From contig DVNB01000029.1 of NCBI GenBank assembly GCA_018714695.1, positions 1 through 49,897 on the forward strand: a DNA stretch of 49,897 bases, given 5' to 3'. The notes under the pieces were generated by a model. The model was not told the DNA's origin. It worked only from the letters and a program-made list of their open reading frames with translations, and ran no database searches. The DNA is from Candidatus Ornithomonoglobus merdipullorum. Its GTDB lineage: Bacteria > Bacillota > Clostridia > UBA1381. Below are positions 28,578 through 36,949 of this stretch, piece after piece; within the stretch, counting starts at the first letter, position 1; every line of letters begins with the position of its first letter. The position numbers were made by a program, and so were the translations under genes.

Positions 28578-29537
28578 TTACTGCTGTCCTTTCACTGTGT
28601 TATTGTTTGTTTCGCGTATTATATAATGTGGTCTGTGCTTTGTTTCCATATATGACTTGGATATGTACTGACCAAGTATCCCTATCGTAAACATCTGAAC
28701 ACCCGATACAAGGAACAGTATACATACCGTTGACGGATATCCTGCCACAGGATCTCCCCATATCACCGTTTTTATTATGATTACCAATATCATGACAAAA
28801 GCCACAAAACAAAACAGTATACCCACAAACGCCGCAATAGAAAGCGGAACTGTCGAGAAAGCGACTATGCCATCGATCGAATACAGTAAAAGCTTCCAAA
28901 ACGACCATTTGGTTTGCCCGGCCGCACGGTCGGTATGCTTATACTCTATCCATTTTGTCTTAAAGCCTACCCAACCGAATATCCCCTTCGAGAAACGATT
29001 ATACTCCTTGAGCAACAGTATAGCGTCCACCACACATCGCTTCATCAGTCTGTAATCACGCGCTCCGTCTGTTATTTCGGCGTTTGATATTTTATTGATC
29101 AGCTTATAGAACAGCTTTGCAAAAAAGGAGCGTACCGGCGGCTCGCCCTTCCTCGACGTACGCCGCGCCGCGGCGCAGTCATAGCCCTCTTCCTTTATCG
29201 CAGCATACATCTCCTCCAAAAGCTCCGGAGGATCCTGAAGGTCGGCATCCATAACTGCCGTAAGCTCTCCCGATGCATGCTCAAGCCCCGCAAGCAGTGC
29301 GGCTTCTTTTCCAAAATTGCGTGAAAACGAAATATATTTTATCCTATCATCGTCTTCCGCAAGCGCTTTAACGATCTGCAGGGTCTTATCCGAGGAGCCG
29401 TCATCGACAAAAATATATTCGAAAACAACTCCGTATTTTTCGTTCATCCTTGACGAGACCTCTGACATTGTCTCGTAAAATATCGGAACGGATTCTTCCT
29501 CATTATAGCAAGGAACGATTATGCTTATCAATTCCAT
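28578..29537 (-). CDS. GtrB/DPM1-like polyprenyl-phosphate glycosyltransferase (GT2)
   Basis: A 319-residue family 2 transferase. The GT-A domain (1-230) has SIIVPCYNEEESVP, the VDDGSSDKT motif, and the metal site AVMDADLQDPPE. Two C-terminal membrane hairpins (about 230-310) anchor it, as in GtrB, which makes polyprenyl-phosphate glucose on the inner face. A charged amphipathic stretch (KWIEYKHTDRAAGQTKW) precedes the helices, as in that family. The ATG used is 13 bases after the preceding gene; a longer frame starting 14 codons earlier would overlap it and has no site. The sugar is inferred only by family (glucose, mannose or similar). Confidence 0.88.
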   Translation of the reverse strand: MELISIIVPCYNEEESVPIFYETMSEVSSRMNEKYGVVFEYIFVDDGSSDKTLQIVKALAEDDDRIKYISFSRNFGKEAALLAGLEHASGELTAVMDADLQDPPELLEEMYAAIKEEGYDCAAARRTSRKGEPPVRSFFAKLFYKLINKISNAEITDGARDYRLMKRCVVDAILLLKEYNRFSKGIFGWVGFKTKWIEYKHTDRAAGQTKWSFWKLLLYSIDGIVAFSTVPLSIAAFVGILFCFVAFVMILVIIIKTVIWGDPVAGYPSTVCILFLVSGVQMFTIGILGQYISKSYMETKHRPHYIIRETNNNTVKGQQ

Positions 29538-29550
29538 AGTATTATGAACC

Positions 29551-30510
29551 TCATTCCTTTCCTGTGTATTTTTCGACAATATAGCGTGGTCTGCGCTTTA
29601 CCTCCTTATACATCTTTCCGATGTATTCGCCTATAAGCCCTATGCCCAGAAGCTGCAAGCCGCCTATGAACCAGATCGAGCACATGAGCGACGACCAACC
29701 TGCGCCCGCCTGTCCTATTATCTTCGTTACTATTGCATATACTGCCATTATAACCGCAATTATACATGCAATAGTACCGACTGTCGAGATCATTCGTATT
29801 GGATTTATGCTGAATGAGGTTATACCGTCAAAGGCAAAGGAAAGCATCTTTTTGAGCGGGTATTTGGACTCGCCCGCAAATCTCTCGTTCCTTTCATAAT
29901 AAACGCAGTCGGATTTAAAGCCTATGAGCGGCACCATCCCGCGCAGGAAAAGATTACGTTCCTCAAACTCGGAAAGACCTTCAAGCGCGCGGCTGCCCAT
30001 CAGCCTGTAATCCGCATGATTGTATACCATATCCACACCCATCAACTTCATTAGCTTGTAAAAAGCGAGAGCCGTCCCCCGTTTGAAAGCTGTGTCTGTA
30101 TCGCGCTTGCTTCTTACGCCGTATACGATCTCACAGCCCTCGTCGCGGAATTTTCTGATCATCTCAGGGATAGCGTGGATATCGTCCTGAAGATCGGCGT
30201 CTATCGATATGGCGCAGTCGCATTCATTTCTGACCGTCATAAGACCTCCGAACAGCGCATTCTGATGCCCGACGTTGTGCGCAAGCTTTATCCCCTCAAC
30301 CTCCGTGTGCTTGTCCTGTAGCTCCGCTATGATGCTCCACGTCTTGTCACGGCTTCCGTCATCGACGAAAACGATCCGGCTTGAATCCGTTATAAGCCCG
30401 TCACTGCGCATTTCATCAAACACGCCCAGAAGCTGTCTGCACGTCTCATGAAGCACTTCCTCCTCATTATAACATGGAAGCACCACATAGGCCTTTACCT
30501 TGTCCTTCAT
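29551..30510 (-). CDS. GtrB-like polyprenyl-phosphate glycosyltransferase (GT2), first gene of the operon
   Basis: A 319-residue paralogue of the following gene with the same architecture: VVLPCYNEEEVL, FVDDGSRDKTW, SIDADLQDDIHAIPEM, and two C-terminal membrane hairpins (about 230-305). It probably loads a second sugar, or a second lipid-linked donor, for the GT-C enzymes downstream. AAAGGAGAAAGG precedes the ATG. It is 44 bases after hslO, so readthrough from hslO is possible. Divergence between the two paralogues suggests different donor sugars, which cannot be resolved from sequence. Confidence 0.88.
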   Translation of the reverse strand: MKDKVKAYVVLPCYNEEEVLHETCRQLLGVFDEMRSDGLITDSSRIVFVDDGSRDKTWSIIAELQDKHTEVEGIKLAHNVGHQNALFGGLMTVRNECDCAISIDADLQDDIHAIPEMIRKFRDEGCEIVYGVRSKRDTDTAFKRGTALAFYKLMKLMGVDMVYNHADYRLMGSRALEGLSEFEERNLFLRGMVPLIGFKSDCVYYERNERFAGESKYPLKKMLSFAFDGITSFSINPIRMISTVGTIACIIAVIMAVYAIVTKIIGQAGAGWSSLMCSIWFIGGLQLLGIGLIGEYIGKMYKEVKRRPRYIVEKYTGKE

Positions 30511-30553
30511 TTACCCTTTCTCCTTTCCGAATAAGCGTGTCCTATGACCGCTT

Positions 30554-31438
30554 TTATTTCGCCTTTTCGCAGAGCGCTTCTAGCTCCTCACGGGTAAAGT
30601 GATAGAGCTTATCGCAGAACTGGCAGCTCATCTCAGCCTCGCCCTGCTCTTCTATTATATCACGCAGCTCCTGTTTTCCTATAGAGATCAATGCGCGCTC
30701 CATTCTCTCTCTGGAGCACTTACACTCATACATTGGCTGCGCGGCATTGTTTTCAAGCAGCATATCAAATCCGCTCGTCACAGCAAATGCAATATCCTCA
30801 GCGCTCATTCCGCTCGTTATCATATCCGTTACCGACGGCGCATTTTCAACTATCTCCGTGAGCCGCTCCGCAGTCTCCTCCGTAGCCTCCGGCATCAGCT
30901 GGATCATATACCCTCCCGCTGCTTTTATCGAAAGATCCGTATCAACGAGAACTCCCAGAGCTACCGCCGTCGGTATCTGCTCACTTTTCACGTAATAATA
31001 TGTCAGATCCTCCGCTATTTCTCCGCTTATGAGAGGCGTTCTGCCTATATATGGCTCCTTGAGTCCGAGATCACGGATAACGCTTAAAAATCCCGGTCCC
31101 ACCGCGCCGCCCACGTCAAGCTTTCCCTTGGCGTTCGTCGGAAGATCCGCCTGCGGGTTTGCCGCATAACCGCGAACATGCGACTTATTATCGGTTACCG
31201 CTATCATTATCCCGAGAGGTCCCTCCCCGTTTATCTGGAGCGTTACCGAATCGGTATCACTTTTAAGCTGCGCTCCCATTATAGCCGCAGCCGTGAGCAG
31301 CCGCCCGAGCGCCGCCGATGCCGTGGCGGATGTCTTATGGATCCTGTGCGCTTCATTTACCGTATCCGTTGTTATTGCAGAAAAAACACGGATCGAACCG
31401 TCCGTACTGTTCCCGCGTATCAATGTATCCATATACAC
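30554..31438 (-). CDS. hslO: Redox-regulated chaperone Hsp33
   Basis: A holdase activated by oxidation. The 294-residue protein has the N-terminal substrate-binding domain and the C-terminal zinc switch with four cysteines as CxC (ECKCSRERM) and CxxC (MSCQFCDKLYHF), typical of Hsp33. The spacing of about 30 residues between the pairs is normal. It is a cytoplasmic homodimer when oxidised. A promoter with TGGACA/TATAAT lies about 40 bases upstream. In an anaerobe it guards against oxygen or hypochlorite exposure. Confidence 0.95.
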   Translation of the reverse strand: MYMDTLIRGNSTDGSIRVFSAITTDTVNEAHRIHKTSATASAALGRLLTAAAIMGAQLKSDTDSVTLQINGEGPLGIMIAVTDNKSHVRGYAANPQADLPTNAKGKLDVGGAVGPGFLSVIRDLGLKEPYIGRTPLISGEIAEDLTYYYVKSEQIPTAVALGVLVDTDLSIKAAGGYMIQLMPEATEETAERLTEIVENAPSVTDMITSGMSAEDIAFAVTSGFDMLLENNAAQPMYECKCSRERMERALISIGKQELRDIIEEQGEAEMSCQFCDKLYHFTREELEALCEKAK

Positions 31439-31478
31439 AATATCCTTTCATACTTATAAATATAACACGTTTCCTTAA

Positions 31479-31507
31479 TTATAGCATATCATGCGGAAAA
31501 TGTCCAT
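31479..31507 (-). promoter_or_regulatory. Promoter of hslO
   Basis: On the minus strand TGGACA and TATAAT are separated by 17 bases, about 40 bases before the ATG. Confidence 0.7.
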
Positions 31508-31556
31508 AAAAATAATGCATATAATATGAATATTCCGAAACAAGATAATCAGACCG

Positions 31557-32204
31557 TCATTTATCCCGGCTTTCCGATGCTGTATACGCCGCCAGTCCTG
31601 CTTTCAGATATTCTTCCGCAGCTGAATAGTCCGGCGGATCGATACGTCCCATATGGTCCGCCTTAGCAAGCAGCAAAAGATCCCCCGGAGCCTCAGACAG
31701 CCTCAAAAGCCTGTTCACAGCCTTCTGCCCGGAATTCTGCGCCGCGAGCATATTCGGCCGCATATGCAGCCTGCACATATTTGTTACATATCCGATAAGC
31801 TCCGCGTCGTCCGTAAATCTCCTCAGAAGCGTCTCTGCCATAGGCGCGCCTGCCTCCTCATGTCCGAATGCACGGATACGCCCGTCTATCGTCTCGGTAG
31901 TGCTGTATTTCCCAAGATCATGCGTAAGCGCCGAGAGCATAAACGCAAGCGGCTGACCGGCGAGCGAACGGAGCTTCGCCGCCTCATCAAGTACGAGCAT
32001 CGTATGATTCCACACATCGCCCTCTTTGTGGTGTTCGGGCGGCTGCGGCACACCGCGAAGCCGCAAAAGCTCCGGAAACACATCCCGCAGCGCGCTCTCA
32101 GGCATAAAGCAAAAATAAGCCGACGGCTTATCCATATGCACCATAGCATCAAAAAACGTATCTGCAGTAAACGCATCGTTTCCGGGATTAAGAAAAAGTC
32201 CCAT
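31557..32204 (-). CDS. HD-domain phosphohydrolase
   Basis: A 215-residue protein with a metal-dependent HD domain at about 60-190. The metal motif is seen as VWNHTMLV, LTHDLGKYST (HD pair), and IRAFGHEEAGAP. The order and spacing resemble the HD domain at the C-terminal end of CCA-adding enzymes, but no nucleotidyltransferase domain is present, so it is a stand-alone HD hydrolase. The last part (LLLLAKADHMGRIDPP) carries the D-H-x-G motif of the same group. AAAGGAGACGAGG precedes the ATG. Substrate unknown; 2-prime,3-prime-cyclic phosphate or nucleotide substrates are possible. Confidence 0.75.
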   Translation of the reverse strand: MGLFLNPGNDAFTADTFFDAMVHMDKPSAYFCFMPESALRDVFPELLRLRGVPQPPEHHKEGDVWNHTMLVLDEAAKLRSLAGQPLAFMLSALTHDLGKYSTTETIDGRIRAFGHEEAGAPMAETLLRRFTDDAELIGYVTNMCRLHMRPNMLAAQNSGQKAVNRLLRLSEAPGDLLLLAKADHMGRIDPPDYSAAEEYLKAGLAAYTASESRDK

Positions 32205-32273
32205 TGCCTCGTCTCCTTTGACACCTTTTTATACAATTCTATCATGATTATTCTCATTGTTCAAGGCAGAAAA

Positions 32274-32304
32274 TAAAAAAAGACCGAAAACCTTGTTTTC
32301 GATC
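32274..32304 (-). terminator. Terminator after tRNA-Leu
   Basis: On the minus strand GATCGAAAAC/GTTTTCGGTC with loop CAAG is followed by eight T. It lies three bases past the CCA end. Confidence 0.88.
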
Positions 32305-32307
32305 CTT

Positions 32308-32394
32308 TGGTGCCGATGACCGGGGTCGAACCGGTACGGATTTTACTCCACCGGATTTTGAGTCCGGCGCGTCTGCCAATTCCACCACATCGGC
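32308..32394 (-). tRNA. tRNA-Leu (anticodon CAA)
   Basis: A complete 87-base gene with encoded CCA. The acceptor stem is GCCGATG paired with CATCGGC, the anticodon stem is CCGGA/TCCGG with a seven-base loop CTCAAAA, and the T-loop is GGTTCGACCC. The long variable arm is typical of Leu. The anticodon reads TTG (UUG) leucine codons. Confidence 0.97.
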
Positions 32395-32410
32395 GTTTAC
32401 AACGATAAAT

Positions 32411-32439
32411 ATTATATCATGCCGAGCGGAAATTGTCAA
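32411..32439 (-). promoter_or_regulatory. Promoter of tRNA-Leu
   Basis: On the minus strand a perfect consensus TTGACA and TATAAT are separated by 17 bases, about 20 bases before the tRNA. Confidence 0.92.
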
Positions 32440-32476
32440 TACTTTTTTTGAGGTTTTTTGGCAGACTAAAATCCTA

Positions 32477-32932
32477 TCATATTTTATGAACAGTGTTCAG
32501 ATAGACGCGGGTGTCGCGCAGCTTCTCCGGAACGTCCTCCTGAGCCATATTTCTTGGAACATTCGTTGAGCCGTGTTCCAAAGCGGTCTCGTAGTACCAG
32601 CACTTATAGTCAAGTATATCAAGCATTTTTCTAAGCTCTTCAGCCTGAGCTCTTACGGCTTCACGCTGCTTTTTCAACAGCTCAAGCCGCTCGGATATCG
32701 TTCCGTCGCCGCGCATTGCCATATCTATAAATCTCTTTATGTCCTTTATACTGAGCCCCGTCTTTTTCAGGCATTCGATTATATAGAGCCATTGAAAATT
32801 TTCCTCTGTAAAGATCCTGATGCCGCCGTTTGAGCGTTCTACAAACGGAAGGAGCCCCTCCTTGTCGTAATATCGTATCGTGGAAGGCGCTACGTTTAGG
32901 AGCTTGGCAGTCTCGCTTATTGTGTATGTCAT
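32477..32932 (-). CDS. MerR-family transcriptional regulator
   Basis: A 151-residue regulator. The N-terminal winged helix (2-70: YTISETAKLLNVAPSTIRYYDKEGLLP) is a standard MerR DNA-binding domain, and a coiled-coil dimerisation helix follows at 75-115. The C-terminal region lacks the cysteines of metal or [2Fe-2S] sensors (one Cys, at CWYYETAL), so it is closer to the small-molecule/aldehyde group (AdhR, YyaN type). It binds elongated promoters with 19-20 bp spacers. One such promoter is just upstream, reading away from it, and a near-identical one occurs at about 42.0 kb. GGAGG precedes the ATG by seven bases. Confidence 0.88.
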   Translation of the reverse strand: MTYTISETAKLLNVAPSTIRYYDKEGLLPFVERSNGGIRIFTEENFQWLYIIECLKKTGLSIKDIKRFIDMAMRGDGTISERLELLKKQREAVRAQAEELRKMLDILDYKCWYYETALEHGSTNVPRNMAQEDVPEKLRDTRVYLNTVHKI

Positions 32933-32987
32933 AATATGCCTCCGATAATATAATTTGTTATGAAAATATGAATTATGCTAAAAACAC

Positions 32988-33018
32988 TTGACTTAAAGTG
33001 TACTTTAAACTGTATAAT
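32988..33018 (+). promoter_or_regulatory. MerR-type elongated promoter, 19-bp spacer
   Basis: TTGACT and TATAAT are separated by 19 bases, which sigma-A polymerase cannot use well without a MerR activator. The spacer holds a perfect inverted repeat TTAAAGT-GT-ACTTTAA. It reads away from the merR gene into the truncated RibD-like remnant. Confidence 0.85.
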
Positions 33019-33100
33019 ATGATCAATATCTATATAAATATTATAATACCAAACCGATCCGATGTCAATATGTATTATCGGATGAACCGATTTAAGATGA

Positions 33101-33289
33101 AAGGATCTTATAGATGAGCTGAGCGTCGTGATCTCGCCGGTAGCCGACGGCGGCAGCAATGTCCCGACGCTGTTTGAGCGAGGCAGCCTTATGGATGAAA
33201 TACAGCCGGTGGCGTTTAAGCTGAAAAATGTCGAAAAGCTTCCCGGCTCAGGCGTATGGCTCGATTATATAAACGCGTCATTTGAATAA
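33101..33289 (+). pseudogene. C-terminal remnant of a RibD_C/dihydrofolate-reductase-like reductase
   Basis: The frame opens after a TGA, has no start codon with a usable site for its first half, and encodes 62 residues: LIDELSVVISPVADGG, LFERGSLMDEIQPVAF, LKNVEKLPGSGVWLDY. This resembles the C-terminal end of RibD_C-type reductases (GLVDELSLVIAPVADGG pattern in my memory of the family). The full family is about 180-230 residues, so at least the NADPH-binding N-terminal part is missing. AAAGGATC followed by ATGAGC stops immediately in another frame. It sits directly behind a MerR-type promoter, so it is probably the decayed target gene of that regulator. Confidence 0.65.
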
Positions 33290-33442
33290 ATACATCTTCA
33301 TTTCATATTCTCTCAGAATAGTCTCATCAATGTCGCAAAACCCACCAATCATTAAATAGGATCATTAAAATATCTATTACAAATCAATAAAACGAAGGTG
33401 CTGTATCAAAACTAATAAATATGCATTTCTAATCAATAGCGA
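33290..33442. other. AT-rich spacer, no gene seen
   Basis: This stretch between the remnant and repeat copy B is AT-rich and has no credible coding frame, promoter pair or RNA on either strand. It may be decayed sequence from the same lost gene region. Confidence 0.6.
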
Positions 33443-33542
33443 CAAAAAGCCTCCCCTGAAAGGGGAGGGGAACCGCCGGACGGCGGTGGAGGGGTTGGCA
33501 AAATGCATAAAAAGTGATAATTATGCATTTTGCTACACCCCC
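33443..33542 (-). repeat. Dispersed terminator-bearing repeat, copy B
   Basis: Read in the transcript sense of dapB (minus strand), it starts seven bases after the dapB stop with GGGGGTGTAGCAAAATGCAT and pairs with ATGCATTTTGCCAACCCC. It then has CCGCCG/CGGCGG and ends with a perfect stem CCTCCCCT/AGGGGAGG followed by CTTTTTG. The module order and sense orientation match copy A near 2.1 kb. It also serves as the terminator of the asd-dapA-dapB unit. Confidence 0.75.
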
Positions 33543-33548
33543 ACAGCT

Positions 33549-34310
33549 TTATATCATTTCGTTTACGAGCATATTCATGTCGTACATGCCTGCGGGCTTG
33601 CCCTTCATGAACTTTGCCGCCTTGATAGCGCCCACGGCAAAGACCTCCTTGCTTGCCGCATGGTGCGAAAGCTCTATGACCTCATCGTTGCCGGCGAAAA
33701 TTATCTCATGATCACCAACGATAGTTCCGCCGCGGACCGAGCTTATTCCTATCTCGGTGGGCTTTCTGCTGCGGCGCACGCTGTGGCGGTCGTATACGTA
33801 TTCCGCCGGGTATGACAGCGACTCGTCTATAGCGTCAGCTATGGCAAGCGCCGTGCCGGACGGAGCGTCTATCTTCCTGTTGTGGTGTCTTTCCACGATC
33901 TCAATATCGAAATTACCCTCAAGCAGCTTTGCAGCCTGCTTTGCGAGCGATATGAGCAGATTTATGCCAAGACTCATATTCGCCGAGAAAAATACCGGAA
34001 TATCCTTTGACGCATCTGTAAACTCCTGCTTCTGCTCAGCAGTGTAGCCTGTTGTCGAAAGCACCACCGGGAGCTGCTTTTCACGGCAGTAGCTCAAGAT
34101 ACCAGAAAGCGCCGAAGGATGTGAAAAATCGATTATAACATCCGCCTCGCCGCTATATTCATCTATCGACTTTACGACCGGATACGGATTATTAAGTCCC
34201 GTGTTTATGTCAACACCGCATACGATCTCCGCATCGGGATCTTCCTCGACAAGTCTTGATATAACCTGTCCCATTTTTCCGTTGCAGCCGCTCATTATTA
34301 TTTTAAGCAT
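33549..34310 (-). CDS. dapB: 4-hydroxy-tetrahydrodipicolinate reductase
   Basis: Reduces the DapA product to tetrahydrodipicolinate in lysine and diaminopimelate synthesis. The 253 residues contain the Rossmann motif IIMSGCNGKMGQVI, the IDFSHPSAL strand and the catalytic VERHHNRKIDAPSGTA. AGAAAGGA lies nine bases before the chosen ATG; an ATG 13 codons earlier lacks a site. The gene is third in the asd-dapA-dapB unit behind a lysine riboswitch and a hairpin, and the repeat element follows its stop codon. DapB/DapA products also feed dipicolinate for spores. Confidence 0.95.
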   Translation of the reverse strand: MLKIIMSGCNGKMGQVISRLVEEDPDAEIVCGVDINTGLNNPYPVVKSIDEYSGEADVIIDFSHPSALSGILSYCREKQLPVVLSTTGYTAEQKQEFTDASKDIPVFFSANMSLGINLLISLAKQAAKLLEGNFDIEIVERHHNRKIDAPSGTALAIADAIDESLSYPAEYVYDRHSVRRSRKPTEIGISSVRGGTIVGDHEIIFAGNDEVIELSHHAASKEVFAVGAIKAAKFMKGKPAGMYDMNMLVNEMI

Positions 34311-34349
34311 ATCTTTTGTTCCTTTCTTCCGTATTCTTATTTGAAACAA

Positions 34350-34375
34350 GGGGCTGCCGCATACGCAGCAGCCCC
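34350..34375 (-). terminator. GC-rich hairpin between dapA and dapB
   Basis: On the minus strand GGGGCTGC/GCAGCCCC encloses a ten-base loop; only TTGTTTC follows, so termination would be weak or partial. It could tune dapB level or protect the upstream mRNA. Confidence 0.5.
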
Positions 34376-34387
34376 GGATGACCGTTT

Positions 34388-35269
34388 TTATATAAGTCCG
34401 AACTTCTTCATGGATGCCGCGAGCTTTTCCTTGTTCTTTTCATCCATATCTATAAGCGGCAGACGGAGATTTCCCGCCTTCTTGCCCATCATATTGAGCG
34501 CCGTCTTTACCGGGATCGGGTTTACCTCTATAAACAGATCGTTTATAAGACCAAGATATTCAAGCTGCATCTTTGTCGCCTTTGCCGCGTCACCGTTAAA
34601 GTATGCCTGACACATCTCGTGCGTCTCCTTAGGCATTATGTTTGCAAGAACGGATATAACTCCTTTGCCGCCCAATGAGAGCACCGGAAGGATCATATCG
34701 TCATTTCCTGAGTAAATGTAAAGCTCCGGGACCTCAGCGGCAAGCTTTGCTGTATACGAAATATTACCGCTTGCTTCCTTTACCGCAACTATATTATCAA
34801 GCTTTGCAAGCTCCTTCAATGTGTCTATAGCGATCGCAACGCCGGTTCTCGAAGGTATATTATAGAGGATTATCGGGATCTTCACAGCATTGGCTATAGC
34901 TGTGAAGTGAGCGATAAGTCCCTTCTGAGTCGTCTTGTTATAATACGGAGTTACCTGCAGGAGAGCGTCAGCACCGAGTTCTTCAGCCTTCTTTGAAAGC
35001 TCTACCGCATGAGCCGTATCGTTAGAGCCGGTACCCGCGATAACAGGGATACGTCCGGCTGCCTTCTTTACGGTGTACTCTATAGCCGCAAGATGCTCGC
35101 TGTCGGGCATGGTCGACGCCTCGCCAGTGGTGCCGCAGATGATAATCGCATCGGTACCGCTCGCGATATGCCACTCAATAAGCTCGCCCAAAGCATCGTA
35201 ATCTGTCTTGTTTCCGTCAAACGGCGTAACTATCGCAACGCCCGAACCGGTAAAAGGCAATGTTTTCAT
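34388..35269 (-). CDS. dapA: 4-hydroxy-tetrahydrodipicolinate synthase
   Basis: Condenses pyruvate and aspartate semialdehyde, the branch point to diaminopimelate and lysine. The 293-residue TIM barrel has the pyruvate-Schiff-base Lys in [10 protein letters not shown] (K164), the proton-relay Tyr in [10 protein letters not shown] (Y136), and the [10 protein letters not shown] motif. The ATG three codons inside the open frame is used because AAAGG abuts the earlier one and is nine bases before this one. It sits between asd and dapB. Confidence 0.95.
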   Translation of the reverse strand: MKTLPFTGSGVAIVTPFDGNKTDYDALGELIEWHIASGTDAIIICGTTGEASTMPDSEHLAAIEYTVKKAAGRIPVIAGTGSNDTAHAVELSKKAEELGADALLQVTPYYNKTTQKGLIAHFTAIANAVKIPIILYNIPSRTGVAIAIDTLKELAKLDNIVAVKEASGNISYTAKLAAEVPELYIYSGNDDMILPVLSLGGKGVISVLANIMPKETHEMCQAYFNGDAAKATKMQLEYLGLINDLFIEVNPIPVKTALNMMGKKAGNLRLPLIDMDEKNKEKLAASMKKFGLI

Positions 35270-35334
35270 ATCGTTCATCCTTTCTGTTAAAATTAAATTT
35301 TATTATCACTTCAAAATATCATCAAGAAATATTA

Positions 35335-36438
35335 TCAATCCATGTAGCCCTTCGCCGTGAGAAGCTCTGCAAGGAGCACCGCTCCGCCTGCCGCGCCTCT
35401 TAACGTATTGTGGCTCATCGATACCATCTTATAATCGTACTGTGTCGATTCTCTCAGACGTCCGCACGATATTGCCATACCGCCGTCTATCTCACGCGCT
35501 GTCTTTATCTGCGGCTGATCGGGCTGATCCTTTTCGGTATATACGTGTATGAACTGCTTCGGAGCGTGCGGAAGCTCAAGCTCCTGCGGAACGCCCTTGT
35601 AGTCTCTCCACATCTGCTCGATCTCCTCCACGGACGGCTTCTCTACCCCGTCCTTGAACGAGAAGAATATCGCAGCCGTATGTCCATTCGACACAGGAAC
35701 TCTGTATGTCTGGCACTCTATGTGCATCTCTGTGGACGGAACTATCTCGCCGCCTTCAATGTGTCCGAGCACCTTGTTCGGCTCGACCTCGGACTTCATC
35801 TCCTCACCGCCTATATACGGAATGAGATTATCTACCATATCGGGCCATGTCTCAAAAGTCTTGCCCGCGCCGGAGATAGCCTGATACGTTGTTACAAGCG
35901 CGCGGTCTATCGGATATTTCATATTTATTACCGCCATCGCAGGGAGATATGACTGCAGCGAGCAGTTCGATTTTACGGCGATGAAGCCGCGCTTTGTGCC
36001 AAGTCTCTCTCTCTGCGCCGGGATTATATCGATATGATGGGGATTGATCTCCGGGATGATCATCGGAACATCCGGAGTATGTCTGTGCGCGCTGTTGTTC
36101 GAAACCACGGGACATTCCGCCTTCGCATATCTCTCCTCAAGCGCCTTTATCTCATCCTTCTTCATATCTACCGCGCAGAAAACAAAATCTACCTGCTTTG
36201 CTATCTCCTCAACATCGTCGGTAGCGTTCATTACGATCATATCAGCCACAGATGCCGGTATCTCCTCATCCATTGCCCATTTCGCGCCTACGGCCTCCTT
36301 ATAAGGCTTACCCGCGCTTCTCGGCGACGCTGCCAACACCTTTATCGTATACCACGGATGATCCGCGAGCAGAGTTATAAATCTCTGGCCGACCATACCA
36401 GTAGCGCCTATTATTCCTACGTTATAATTTTCCTTCAT
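35335..36438 (-). CDS. asd: Aspartate-semialdehyde dehydrogenase
   Basis: Reduces aspartyl phosphate to aspartate semialdehyde for lysine, threonine and methionine. The 367-residue protein has the NADP motif IIGATGMVGQRFI, the catalytic Cys in AVKSNCSLQSYLPAM (C159), and the AISGAGKT segment. The length and SNCS motif place it with the archaeal/fungal-like branch of Asd instead of the Bacillus type. It is the first gene of the asd-dapA-dapB unit. A lysine riboswitch precedes it, so lysine represses the pathway. Confidence 0.93.
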   Translation of the reverse strand: MKENYNVGIIGATGMVGQRFITLLADHPWYTIKVLAASPRSAGKPYKEAVGAKWAMDEEIPASVADMIVMNATDDVEEIAKQVDFVFCAVDMKKDEIKALEERYAKAECPVVSNNSAHRHTPDVPMIIPEINPHHIDIIPAQRERLGTKRGFIAVKSNCSLQSYLPAMAVINMKYPIDRALVTTYQAISGAGKTFETWPDMVDNLIPYIGGEEMKSEVEPNKVLGHIEGGEIVPSTEMHIECQTYRVPVSNGHTAAIFFSFKDGVEKPSVEEIEQMWRDYKGVPQELELPHAPKQFIHVYTEKDQPDQPQIKTAREIDGGMAISCGRLRESTQYDYKMVSMSHNTLRGAAGGAVLLAELLTAKGYMD

Positions 36439-36486
36439 GTTCCTACCCTTTCTTTGAACCGGTGTATAGTTTCACTTTAATACAGA

Positions 36487-36700
36487 ATAAAAAAACAATA
36501 GCCGAAATGCTATTGCTTACCCGTAACGTGTTATTAGCGATAGCACTCCACCGTTCGGTGACAGTCACAGCGTTATTCACGATGTGCCCAGCACAGACAC
36601 TGCGGATATCCGTACTTCGGCGCTCTCCCCTTTTGCCGCGGTTCAACGAATTACGCTCTTTCCTCCGCGCGGCTACTTATGAATTGCGCACCTCTACCTT
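36487..36700 (-). ncRNA. Lysine riboswitch (L box) with terminator
   Basis: Read on the minus strand, the leader has the L-box blocks in order: AAGGTAGAGGTGCGC, AAGTAGCC, GGGGAGAGCGCCGAAG, and CTGTCACCGAACGGTGGAG. A terminator GCAATAGC/GCTATTGT with T7 follows, about 48 bases before asd. Lysine binding should favour the terminator and shut down asd-dapA-dapB. Folding was not computed. Confidence 0.93.
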
Positions 36701-36722
36701 GCTTTTTATTTATCTATATAGT

Positions 36723-36751
36723 ATATTATCATTCTTTTACTGCTGTGTCAA
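36723..36751 (-). promoter_or_regulatory. Promoter of the lysine riboswitch/asd unit
   Basis: On the minus strand TTGACA and TAATAT are separated by 17 bases, about 20 bases before the aptamer. Confidence 0.8.
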
Positions 36752-36834
36752 GTATATTTTGAAATTATTTTAAAATTTTTTTCGCATAACGGCGCGATAT
36801 AAGAAATATATATGTAAAATTTCCGAACAATGTA

Positions 36835-36863
36835 TTGACTAACTGTTAGCACTGTGTTACAAT
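36835..36863 (+). promoter_or_regulatory. Promoter of the P-type ATPase/TrkA operon
   Basis: TTGACT and TACAAT are separated by 17 bases, about 85 bases before the ATPase start. Confidence 0.75.
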
Positions 36864-36949
36864 ACAGCTACAATATATCATTATTTATAAATATGGCAGC
36901 AAAGCACTGCTTCGCCGCCATAAAATACTATTTTTATAGGAGAAAAACT

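Noticed and set aside
32254-32439. An open frame (61 aa) across the tRNA-Leu gene
   Set aside because: Its sequence (DVVELADAPDSKSGGVKS) is the familiar artefact of translating a tRNA gene. The tRNA is complete and has its own promoter and terminator.
32929-33159. A 76-residue minus-strand frame upstream of merR
   Set aside because: It runs through the MerR-type promoter in AT-rich sequence, has no binding site, and its hydrophobic composition follows from base composition.
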